Shown here: positions 24,329-64,000 of the stretch, piece after piece
Layout of the letters: each line of letters begins with the position of its first letter
Position numbering within the stretch: the stretch's first letter is position 1
Assembly: GCF_027596085.1 (NCBI RefSeq)
Contig: NC_072467.1
Span: 3,350,861 to 3,414,860 of the forward strand
Direction: 5' to 3'
DNA length: 64,000 nucleotides
Origin: Anoplopoma fimbria
Lineage: Eukaryota > Chordata > Actinopteri > Perciformes > Anoplopomatidae
The notes under the pieces: generated by a model
Database searches by the model: none
Told to the model about the DNA's origin: nothing
Seen by the model: the letters and a program-made list of their open reading frames with translations, nothing else
Position numbers and translations under genes: made by a program

Positions 24329-26556
24329 TCAGTCTTCAGCCTCATCCTCTGTGCCCTCCCAGGAAATGTTTTGAAGTCTGTGTGACTGAGTGTGTGTGTG
24401 CAGCACAGTGTCCACACGGAGAATACTTGAGACACACTGCAGCACGGCCAAAAGTACCTGGTATTTACAGGAGACAGATTCAAGGCCTGAGTCCGACATA
24501 AAAACCTTTGGTGACACCTGATCTTCTCCACAACAGAGCTTAGTTAGTTTACCCTCTTTCGGAGGACATTCACTTTCACCCCCAACCTGTACGAGGACTG
24601 AGTTGTGTTCTTGTTTGTATGAGAGGTTGGAAGGGTGCGAATGATTTTGAATGAAACTCAGAAGTCTGGTTTGAGTCTGTAGGAACCGTCGTGGACTGTG
24701 GGAGTAAATCTGTCGGGGCACTGTCAGTAAAGCTTTTGCCAATAGCTGGGAAACAGCAGGGACACCCATAATTGTGTCATCAGAAATTGAGCAATTGCTG
24801 CCATGTTGAAGGAGGGCATGGTTTAAGAGAAACTCAAATGTCCCACCAGCAGGTATAACACAGCCTGGCTCCAACACACACTGCTTGAAGGGAGTTGCAT
24901 TGGGGAACTGATTGTCTGTATGTAAAGAAGTGCTATTGTTTGATTGCAAGGTCCTCTTTGATGCGGTAGTTGCAGTGATACCCATGGGCTCCCACGTTGA
25001 AAGTAGCATGCGGATAGCATCTCGAAGTGCACAAGCATACTGGTCAGTTTGCCCTTCCCCAAGGCCACAAATGACCAGACTACAGGGTTTGACCGTGACC
25101 CTTTCCTCTGCATCATGGAAAGCTAAATGGACATACCTGTGGAAGAGATAAAAAAAAACAAAGAGTTAAATTTTAACTTCCATAAATCAAAGCCCTATAC
25201 AAGCATGTGTAATCCATAATATTCATTGTATCAAATGTGTGACTTTGCTTATACACACTGGATGAGAGAGAAAGAGAGACATGTTTTCATACCTATGGGC
25301 TCCCAGCAGTATTGGTCTGCAAAAGGTCAGTGTAGCAACATGCTCTGGTTCAATCATCCAGCAGTCTCTGACAGGTGTGGCCCCACTTAGCCTAGCAAAG
25401 AGAGACAGCTCATCTTCACTGACACACTCCACAATGGACATCTCTGCCTGTGCAGCTAAAGCCAGGACAGCAGCAGACTGTTTCGCTGCAGACAGGAGCA
25501 CAGAGACACCCAAACTCTGCAGGCTCGCAATGACACTCTCCAGTGACCTTTCAGCCCAGGCGCTAAACTGCACAATATTTCTCTGCTTCCCTTGCTCTCC
25601 ACAGCCCAGCTCCAGCACTTCTCCTGCACTGAGCAATTTTGGCTGCAGGTACCCAGTGAAAACGACAGCTTTAATTGGTTGCTGGTCAGTCTGAGGGCAG
25701 AGCACGGCAAAGTCCCTGTGAATGACTTGCCCCTTTATCAAACGTGAACAACTAATAGGGAAGCCTGACACAGGTGTATGCAAGGCGGCAAAGTTGTCGT
25801 TTACAAAGTGAAGTGATGAGGAAGGTGAGTCATTTTCAGACTTCCAGTGAGTGAGCAGTTCACATGTGAGGCTGCTCATTAAGTCACAGTGGGTGCGACC
25901 CAGACGTGAATGAAAGAAGGATGCCAGCAGATTTTGAACAGAGTGATTGTTTGAGTGCGCTGGTGATTGTGTTTTTGCAGTAAAATCTTCCCATGAAAGA
26001 CAGCTTCCATACGGGACCACTCTTATGGCAATGAGATCATCCAGCTCCTCCAATGCAAATGCCAGCATTTTGTCAGCCAAGTGCCTGGCAGTGGCAGCCT
26101 CTGCAGCTGCCTTGGAGTTATAGGTGTGAGAGACAGTAGGCTCCTTGCAGGCTGTTGTATAAATGATCCGTAGTAATGAAGCCATCAGTAGGATAAAGGT
26201 CTTGGACCCATCACCTGTTACAGTGCTGTGTTTCAAAACACACTCCACCACCATCCTGAAATGAAAAACACACACAATTACATCACTAGACAAAATGACC
26301 CTCGACAAAGACTTTAAAAGTGAAAGAGTAGTGTGTGTTACCTGGCCAGTGGATGCTCCAGTCGAAGTGCAGTGAGAATGCGAGTCCCACTGCGGCTCAA
26401 CATTGCCTGTCCCGTGTCTCTTGTGAACAGCACTTGTCCTCCTTCTGGGCCAAAACTGCGGCGGACAACAGACTCCAACACACACACAGTCTGCAGAACA
26501 TGTTCCAGCTGAAGACGCTCCACCCGCTGCATCCCCACACCCTGGAAGGCACACAT
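24329..26556 (-). CDS. bbs10: Bardet-Biedl syndrome 10 chaperonin-like protein
   Basis: Vertebrate-specific relative of group II chaperonins. With BBS6 and BBS12 it assists BBSome assembly and so cilium function. Exons (high to low): CDS from 26556 (exon 26342-26574), 25293-26255, and 25136 to the stop ending at 24329; about 661 residues versus 723 in human. The start MCAFQGVGMQRVERLQLEHV is chosen as the first in-frame ATG after the acceptor at 26574; Met9 is an alternative. Diagnostic matches to BBS10: SFGPEGGQVLFTRDTGQAML, LEHPLARMVVECVLKHSTVT and TGDGSKTFILLM (the chaperonin GDG motif). It ends in an acidic tail, EGTEDEAED. It is convergent with cd9 and divergent from the synaptotagmin gene. 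Human BBS10 has two exons; the extra intron 25137-25292 here is supported by phase. Confidence 0.9.
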
Positions 26557-26593
26557 GCTGAGGATAGGTTTCAACTGTCAATTGCAAAATAGA

Positions 26594-26830
26594 CATTACA
26601 TTACAGTCATTTTCAACGCTTTTTGCGACTTAAATCAGTAGTATATTACATATCATTCACCCATTCACACACTGAAAGGCTACCAGCAAGGTGCCACCAT
26701 CAGACTTTAACATTCAGCAACATCCAGTCCACAGTGGCAAGCCTTCGGGAGCAACTTGGGGTTAAGTATCTTGCCCAAGGACACATCGCGACCCTCTGAT
26801 TGGAGAACTACCTTGCTCTCCACTCGCCAA
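26594..26830. mobile_element. Dispersed fish repeat with decayed ATTACA head
   Basis: Starts ACATTACATTACAGTCATTT, a degenerate head of the ATTACA family. It continues into a CCAGCAAGGTGCCACC...GGGGTTAAGTATCTTGCCCA...CAAGGACACATCGCGACC block that resembles another dispersed fish repeat. It sits just 5' of the first bbs10 coding exon. Confidence 0.5.
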
Positions 26831-27475
26831 TTATTTTAACCCAGTATTTTTAATCTAAAAAAAAGAACACTTTTCTTTTAATTTAGCATCAGAGGCAGTA
26901 TTCAGATAGAACATTTTGGCTCATTTTTAAAATCCATTGAGGGGAACATACCAGAGGTATACAAATATTATTGGGTCAAAATGCTTCTAGTGGGCACTAA
27001 AGGATAAACACAAACATGTATAGCACAGTTGTACTCTTTTCTTACATCACATGTTCTCTGATAATGAATGTCCAACTTTGTTAAGACAGCCTGGCTTTAA
27101 ACTGCAGTTCACATAATAAGTATGCATTACTCATAATAAATTATGAATTACAAAAAAAAACTATTTCTACTGATATCTGTTCACAATATAACATACAGCC
27201 ACTGTACACAACCTAAACAGTGATTTATCATTTTATCATAATGTCATATATTATTCAGTGAAAAACTTTATGTACACTGTAACCACACATACAATACAAG
27301 CCTTAAGTCACCTAGATAACGATAGCATGTTAGCTGTACAGAGACGGTGAACGGTCTTATGTTATCACACAACCCTAAACGTGACTTAAAAGCACAACTT
27401 TATATCTACCAGACGAACAAAAACAACAATGTTCTTCTGCAGAAGGTGGTGCTTTAGTCTGAGAGAACCTACCGT

Positions 27476-27535
27476 CAGCCACGAAGGAACGCTTTGGTTG
27501 TATCCTAGAGACGAGACTTCTTCTGTGGTTTCTTA
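27476..27535 (-). other. bbs10: Possible noncoding 5' exon of bbs10
   Basis: A minus-strand GACG|GTAGGT donor (plus ACCTAC before 27476) lies about 0.9 kb upstream of the acceptor at 26574. No better first exon is visible. This is inferred from the splice site only. Confidence 0.35.
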
Positions 27536-27648
27536 AGTAGATCAAACATGACTATTGCCACCTAGCGTTCGGAGGTATGACTTGTTTTAGCAAGCAAGAT
27601 CAGTGTTGCAAACTGATTTAAACAATACATAACAGTGTTCATATTACA

Positions 27649-28046
27649 TACAGTATCAGTCAAAAGCTTGGACACAGCTTCTCATTCAAGTACTTTGTAG
27701 AATCTAAAATATAAAACATATTCTGGTTTGTTGAGCATTTGTTTGTTTACCACATAATTCCATATGTGTTCCTTCATAGTTTGGATGTCTTCAATATTAA
27801 TCTACAATGTAGAAAAAAAAAAAATAAAAATAAAGAAAATGAATGAGAAGGTGTGTCCAAACTTTTGACTGGTACTGTACACTATGTAATATGTACAATA
27901 TTGAAGACATCCAAACTATGAAGGAACACATATGGAATTATGTGGTAAATAAACAAATGCTCAACAAACCAGAATATGTTTTATATTTTAGATTCTTCAG
28001 AGTAGTTGAATGAGAAGGTGTGTCCAAACTTTTGACTGGTACTGTA
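27649..28046. mobile_element. Tc1-type MITE arranged as a long inverted repeat
   Basis: A unit 27649-27879 has about 41-bp terminal inverted repeats (outer end TACAGTATCAGTCAAAAG; inner end reverse complement of CTTTTGACTGGTACTGTA). A second, oppositely oriented piece (about 27897-28046) is nearly the exact reverse complement of 27649-27806. TA-bounded ends and the motif GTGTCCAAACTTTTGACTGG are typical of non-autonomous Tc1/mariner elements in fish. There is no transposase ORF. Confidence 0.85.
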
Positions 28047-28439
28047 CACTATGTACATTTTACACTTATTTTACACTTTATATACCATTTTGAATGTTTA
28101 CTTGAACAAGTTGTCTGTTTACATCATAAGGCCTTTCAATATCTGATATCATGGCTTTATAGGGCTGATTATGGTGGTGCTATGTGTAGACAAACATGTA
28201 AGAACATTTGCAGCATGACAAGAGAGCATATCACATGAAGGAGACACCTAAACTATAGAATGACTGATGGCGAATTCCATTTGGCCGGTAACGTTTTTTC
28301 GGATTCTATTTAGTAAATTAGGAACTCTTGTTTGCAGACATCTTTACTTTAATACTATAACTATAATTATTCTGTCTGTATTCAGATTTTTTGGATTTTT
28401 CTTTTTCTTACTTACTTATTTAAAATACTTGTTTGTTTT

Positions 28440-28546
28440 TTCTACTATGTACCTTGTTTGCACTATATCTATGCTGCTGTAATCCTGTAAATTTCCCCGC
28501 TGCGGGACTAATAAAGGATTATTTTATCTTATCTTATCTTTAGTTG
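28440..28546 (+). mobile_element. Non-LTR retroposon 3' tail
   Basis: AAATTTCCCCGCTGCGGGAC, a small hairpin, is followed by TAATAAAGGATTATTTTATC and a (TTATC)n tail, the usual end of fish LINE/SINE elements. T-rich sequence upstream (28,320-28,440) may belong to it. Confidence 0.6.
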
Positions 28547-29640
28547 TGTTCAAAGCTAATAACCAAGACACCATATATTTAATCACATCTATAAATGTTT
28601 CAAATTGTGTGTCTGTATATGTGATTACCGTTTTGACTGACTGAACTGACTTGTTTGATGATGTTTATACGTAATTTGCTCAGGCCTCCCTTGTAAAAGA
28701 GATCCTATTTCTTAATGGGACTTTCTTAAAAATAAACTGAGCTTCATTTTCTTCAAACATAAATGTGCTGCGCCCAAAACGTCAACTCTTCATGTCAAAT
28801 AGATTCGAACATGAGCTTGAGTTAGCTGGCCTCCAGACTGTGTCGCAAGACAAAATAGCACACTTTAAGGACTGATAAACAAAATTTAGCGAAAATGTTT
28901 GTCATAAGCAAATAAATACAGTGTACATTTTAAAAGTCACGACAGAGGTTATGGCGAGCTCCCACTCCCCTGCCCATCCCCCTTCCCCCTCTCTTTCCAT
29001 CTGTCTCATCCCTCCTTCTGTACAGTATTTCTGTGCATCCCTTGTACCTCAAGGTGAACGGGGTGGGGTCGGAACTTGATCTCTGTGTTGTTGCAGAAAC
29101 CACATCCTTACTTTCTAAATCAGGCAACATCATCTATACATAGACAATATGAGACAGTTCTGCAGCTACTGCCAGATGTACAGATGCACACAGAGCTGTC
29201 CGCTCTGAATGTAAATGTCCTCTATTGCTGAACTCTCACTATGCTAACGAGCTTTTAAAAAGCCATGTCACTACATTAATGAATATGCATCAGTGGCCCA
29301 GTGGGGGTGACCTGTAGGGATGGGACGGAGGTCACAAGAGGTGGGGAGTCAGAAATAAGCACCCATACTCCCATGAGACCTTAATTGACAGAAAAAATCA
29401 CATTCACAAGGAACACATAACACAAATACACCGAGGGAAGCAACACAAGATGACCGAGCTGCTGCTGCTCCACCTATCCCAACCCTGTCTTGTCCCATCC
29501 TCCCTCTCTCTTGCTCCACCTTCCGTACACCTGCACTCTTCTTCTTGATTCCTAAGGATTGGTGATAGAAAACTCTTCCCTACCTCTCTGTTTTCCACCG
29601 CCTCTCCTGCCCTCTCTGGTCCTGTCATCTTTTATCCTCC
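28547..29640. other. Intergenic stretch upstream of the synaptotagmin gene
   Basis: No exon is recognised. It has a mixed composition, with pyrimidine-rich blocks near 28,970-29,030 and 29,480-29,640 that could belong to the synaptotagmin promoter. No confident element was seen. Confidence 0.4.
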
Positions 29641-29654
29641 TCCTCCACCTCTCT

Positions 29655-29706
29655 GTAGAGAAAAGGAGTACCTGTGAGTCTGGACTGCGTGGACGACTAA
29701 ATACAG
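29655..29706 (+). other. Possible noncoding 5' exon of the synaptotagmin gene
   Basis: A stretch ending CTAAATACAG|GTATGTCT gives a strong donor about 1.4 kb before the coding exon, whose acceptor lies in CTCCACCAG near 31,087. The left end is unknown. Confidence 0.3.
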
Positions 29707-30815
29707 GTATGTCTCTGGGTTCTTTTGTTCTTTCTCTTTGTTTCATCAATGCAAAGTGCTTAAGATTTATTTCTCTCTCGATTGTGCTGAGTCAAATAAC
29801 TGTGAATAAACCCATGAACGCAGAGAAATAATATTTATCAGGTCTGTGCAGGTCATAATGATGTTTACGGGATATAACAACAAAATCATCATTGGGTAAT
29901 TTATTAGTGTTTAACTCAAATATTTGTTATTTTCTTTCGCTACTACTGAAAGATTCACTTCTTTTGAAGGTTGACAAAATGTCCAATGTCAAGCTAAAAA
30001 CAGGACACTCTAAATTTGTATTATTTAAGGTAAAGAGCTGCAATGTTGAAGTGACACTATACGTCATATACTGTATTGAATTTGCAACCTTTTTAGATCA
30101 GGTGTAGAAAGAGTTTAAGCTGCATTAACAACTGACCATTAGGGGACCATATGGTGCGGATGAGTCATTCATTATATGGTGCGGATAAGCAAACATGAGA
30201 GAAAGACGCACATTTTGACAATTTAAATATTTCTGTTTCATACTGGCACATGGAAATATTAAAACTGAATTATTCATTATAATTACACTTTCACGTTCAA
30301 GTTTTGTTGGATGTACCTTGAATTTTCTACCGAAGTTATTAATGAATCAGTGGTGGCTTCTGTCTTATCAGAGAAAAAGCAGACATAAACTGAGATCAGT
30401 GTCCGATCACAACTGCTGACTCAACCCCAGATACTCAATACCTGTGAAGTCTGCAGAATAGGAAATAACATATCAAAACATTTTCACTTCAAGTCATGTC
30501 TTGGCAGTGGGACTTTTCTTTCATATTCTGAGCATGACCTTGGGCCATGATTCTCACCCCTGGCAGCTCACTGTGGAACAGCAGCAGTCCACGCGTGACG
30601 CTTCCACCTTACTTGTCCCCTTTCTCGCCTCCGTCACTCTCCCCGCCATGTCAGCAGGTTTGGTGGAGACAGCTGCTTGCATATCCTGTGTTCAAGTGCC
30701 AGGGCAGCAGAAACAGGAGAAGTCATTTGACACTGATGTTCATACAGTGTGTATAAGCAGATTATTCCTACAAATATGGCCGATCAATAGCATTTATGGA
30801 AACTCTGCTCGCTCT

Positions 30816-30816
<1 letters not shown>

Positions 30817-30910
<94 letters not shown>
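30817..30910. repeat. (GT)n microsatellite
   Basis: About 47 units, upstream of the synaptotagmin start exon. Confidence 0.97.
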
Positions 30911-30913
<3 letters not shown>

Positions 30914-31120
30914 TGTATTTATGTGGTCTGTTTGAATGGATAAGTAAATCTATCTTTTTGCACATCTGGTGGGGATTCACAGGTTTTCCTATTTCTGCTT
31001 TGTTGAAGTGTAATGTGTACATGTATTGCACAAGTTGCTATTTCAAAGCTGAGACAATATTTTTCTGTTTCTCCATTTCTCCACCAGTTTAATTCCAGAT
31101 CTGTTGTCACTCCTCAAATA

Positions 31121-34688
<3,568 letters not shown>

Positions 34689-34959
34689 AGCTGTGAACCT
34701 GGTTTGGTGGGCTATGAAATTGCAGCATTTACCTCAACTACTTCCAAATGATGTTCCTTACTCTCCCTTAATTCCCCTAGAAACCCTTTAAGCTTCTTAA
34801 CTCAGTAATCTAACCAATAATACCCTGTTTCACCCTTGAGACTATGCAAGTCACTCTTAAGGAATTGAAACCTTCTTCCTTCAGTAACCTCCTTGTCCTG
34901 CTTAAACCTAAACTGCTACAAAGTGTTTTAAACTAAGATGTATAACTATGTACAGTGCT

Positions 34960-34965
34960 ATTAAA
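34960..34965 (+). terminator. Candidate polyadenylation signal of the synaptotagmin gene
   Basis: ATTAAA about 270 bases after the stop codon, in an AT-rich stretch. Only a weak single-motif call. Confidence 0.3.
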
Positions 34966-35649
34966 ACTAAATGCGATTTTTTACATTTTGAGTGTCTTTC
35001 TTCTGTTCTGTGCTGACATCAGCCACACCTGATTTGCAACATAATTAAATAACTGTTGACTTTTGCTAGTTAAATAAGGGGTTGTTATCAGTTCCCTTGA
35101 TATCAATGTATGTAGTTTAGATTTTCATTTTATCCCCTAGCAACATCTCAAAAACAATGGGTTCAGATTTTGTCTCCAGCCCTGTATAGGCTGGACAATA
35201 TAAGAGGCATAAGAGAGTCAATAAGCATTATAAGCCTCACAATAATATTATTTTTGAGCTATTCTATTTTGAATTGAACTGTGTTATGTTGTGCCAATGC
35301 TGCTTGTATTGTGTCTGCACCAGGTTACTAGGGTTAACATCATGTATATGCTTTGACAACAATCAGCAATCCTATTTCCAAATGTGGCAATTATTTAAGA
35401 ATACTCATATACTGCGTTAGTTAATAGTTCACCACAGCACAGAAACTCATAACTGCATAGTAACTGAGCTCCAGGGCATGTGGCAAGATGTGTTTTATTT
35501 TTAATTTTTAACACTAAAAGTCAATATAATTTAAATACAACCTTCTGCCTTTCGCCAAATACATAAACATGAATTCAATACATTAAGAATAGACAAGACT
35601 TTTGCATTAATATGTTTTATCATAAAACATAAAAGGGGGCGGGGCTGCA

Positions 35650-36017
<368 letters not shown>

Positions 36018-36117
36018 TTAATATTTAGTCAGATAAGTTCCAAAATTTGAGTTGGCAAAAGTAAACAAAAACAAAAAGATAAACTGGCGTTGAGTACCTA
36101 AACAGTTACTTTGGTTA

Positions 36118-36377
36118 TTACATTACATTACATTACATTACATTACAGTCATTTAGCAGACGCTTTTATCCAAAGCTTACAGGAAGTGTATTCAACATAG
36201 GTATTCAAGAGAACTACTAGTCACCAGAAGTCATAAGTGCATCTCCTTTCTTAAACAAGCATCTTAAAGCATAAACCAGAGCAAAAGTATAGTGCAGAGG
36301 CAAATTACTACGAAAACAATAATTGCAACAAACTAATACGAATATAGTAAGTGCTACAAACTACTACGAATAGGATA
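36118..36377 (+). mobile_element. Dispersed ATTACA-headed repeat, copy 2
   Basis: Same family as 17862-18180, same orientation, starting with about six CATTA units. It lacks five bases (GCGAC) after ATCCAAA. Shared sequence stops near CTACTACGAATAGGAT. Confidence 0.85.
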
Positions 36378-36705
36378 TTCCGTTCTATAAGGAAATTCCC
36401 TGCCATATCATGTGGTCAGACAGATATCTAACCGTACATTTGGAGGAGAAGCCCTCAAACACTGACATTCACAGGTGAATAACCCGTCTGTCTGCAGGCT
36501 GAGGGGAGGGTGACAGGGAGCGGTGCTTACCTGCCCACATGGGTGCTCCTCGTCATCTGCTCAGGGGGGGCTGTCACCACCAGGTAGGTTTCACAGGTAC
36601 AACCGAGCATCGTCCCGGTGCTACCAAACATCTTAAACCCTTTCCTCCCGGGACCAGTGAGATGCACCGTTAACGTTTCTACGGATCTTCCTTTCGGACT
36701 CTGAA

Positions 36706-62521
<25,816 letters not shown>

Positions 62522-64000
62522 GTGAGTCTCCAAATTTATTCAATGCTTCTGGTAATGCTTTGAGCTGTCAAAGTGGTGAGCGCTTTGTTGCCTGGCAGTG
62601 GATGGGCTTATTGGCTGAGTGGTTGGGGGTGGCCTGTAGTAGAGGGTGGAGATAAAGACATTTGTTGGCCTTTCACTCCATTTCCCACAATCCCCCGCTT
62701 TCCCAGTTTGTCCCTAAATCTTCTGTTGACATATTCAAGAGCCAGCACAGCTTAGTAAGAAAGAATATTTGGTGGAAATGATTAATAAATTAAATAAATA
62801 AATAATATTTAATATGATTACTAAGGTAATAAACACCTTCCTGAACTTGTGCTTTCAATATGATGATGCGAACTGTTCTTCATGTCTACTTTTCCAAATG
62901 ATATTGAGTAACGAGACATTTTTAAATTTTGTGGATTACAGCTTTAATAAACATGCAGTGGTGACATTTTTCTCTCCTTTGTGGATTCGGCATTGCAGCC
63001 TCGCCCGCTTGCCTGCTTTTGCAGCGACCTTGCAGTTTGGCCAATCAGGGTGCTCCACAGTGAGTGTTTTACCAATGAGGATGTGAGGTGGTGCAGGGGT
63101 TAGAGTTTCCCCTGCTGAGCTGCTCTTTGAAGTACATTAAATGACTGAGTTCCTTGGCTGCCCGGAGTGGCCCAAAGAGAAGTGAACTCCATGTGCATGC
63201 CGGCTGCACTGATTCCCTCCTCTGTGTGTTTGTGTGTTACACTGAACTGTGTTTTCTGAACCAAACGTAACCTTGTGTGTGTTCTCATGACGTTCTTTGA
63301 ACCCGGCGGCTGTGATCCTGACGATGCTCCCAGGTTCTGGAGTGGGTGTTTTACCGTTTACCGTTAATCCCGTAACTCCCACTGGTAGTACTAACTGTGA
63401 CAAAGGTACCACCACTTTGCACTGTCCCACTGACAATGATTATATGGCATCCTGGCACTCAGTTACTCATTCACTTGCAATTGTTAAGCTTTGTGTGAAT
63501 GTGAAACTATTGTCTAATATAATATCTTGAATATTCATTTTCTTCCTTTCACTGATTAACCCCCAAAACACACTAAAACACGAACTAAGGCTGCACGATT
63601 ATGCCATAATGATAATCACTATTATTTTTTAACAATATTGGGATCACGATTATATAGCACGATTATTCATTGGTTTGAGTCTAAATGTTTTTATATCACT
63701 TTCACATTTTCATAAACTTATGCTTTTCTGCTAATGTACTAATCTTTGCATCAAATAAGGTTTTTCTTCTTTGACTGAATTCAGCATTTTTGTTTTGCCC
63801 ATCTGCTCTCTGTTTTATAATAGAACAGAGTGCGGACAGGTAAAACATGTAATACACAGTATAATACAGTATATAAGACTGCAGAAGCAACATTTTTTTT
63901 TTTTCAGCAGTTTTTCACAGGTTGCTCTTTTTAGGGTGCGTGCGTAGCGGCATGACAGCTTTACAAAAGTCAAACTTCTCGATGTGAGTTAAGGAAGCAC
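62522..64000. other. otog/otogl: Otogelin intron 55 up to the window edge
   Basis: No cystine-knot exon (expected CK..T motif continuing from CCRTC) is found on the plus strand. The stretch contains AT-rich DNA, an unassigned block at about 63,000-63,410 and a hAT-like element at 63,587-63,850. Confidence 0.6.
63587..63850 (+). mobile_element. hAT-like non-autonomous element (fragment)
   Basis: Begins AAGGCTGCACGATTATGCCA and continues with interspersed ATAATCACTATTATT and GGGATCACGATTATATAG blocks, the pattern of a common fish GGCTGCACGAT repeat. The right end is not defined. Confidence 0.5.

Noticed and set aside
27486..27520. RFX X-box upstream of bbs10 (GGTTGTATCCTAGAGACG)
   Set aside because: Only one half-site fits the consensus; too weak to call by eye.

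Overview
This window is vertebrate nuclear DNA, almost certainly from a teleost fish. The genes are split into many short exons with GT-AG introns. The intergenic DNA carries long (CA)n/(GT)n tracts and repeat families typical of fish genomes. Gene order matches two human chromosome 12 neighbourhoods joined together: VWF-CD9 (12p13) and BBS10-SYT1-OTOGL (12q21). All exon boundaries below were read by eye from splice sites, reading phase and protein similarity; no alignment was run.

Layout. (1) 1-13,705, minus strand: the 5' two thirds of von Willebrand factor (vwf), from the promoter and signal peptide through D1-D2, D'-D3, A1-A2-A3 and the first part of D4; the gene runs off the left edge. 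(2) 13.7-16.8 kb: repeat-rich, AT-rich intergenic DNA. (3) 16,975-22,336, plus: tetraspanin cd9 with two alternative coding first exons. (4) 24,329-27.5 kb, minus: bbs10, a chaperonin-like Bardet-Biedl gene. (5) 27.6-29.6 kb: intergenic DNA with a long inverted-repeat MITE. (6) 29.6-34.7 kb, plus: a synaptotagmin-1/2-type gene. (7) 35.6-36.4 kb: a local rearrangement holding a copied piece of the last synaptotagmin exon, then a dispersed repeat. (8) 36,706 to beyond the right edge, plus: a giant otogelin-family gene. I resolve 55 coding exons: signal peptide, EGF-like, D1, D2, D3, AbfB, a Thr-rich mucin exon, D4 and a VWC-like series. The cystine knot lies outside the window.

How the genes relate. 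vwf and the otogelin gene share the VWD-C8-TIL architecture of large secreted, disulphide-linked multimers (haemostasis versus acellular gels of the inner ear). cd9 and the synaptotagmin are membrane proteins, and bbs10 helps assemble the ciliary BBSome. I see no operon-like coupling and no sign of an unknown biochemical system.

Most notable observations: an apparent one-base frameshift in the otogelin D1 exon; a templated insertion of a synaptotagmin exon downstream of its own gene; a solo LTR with a perfect 5-bp target duplication; duplicated cd9 first exons; several unusual residues in the vwf A domains; and long GT/CA tracts lying on or next to splice sites.
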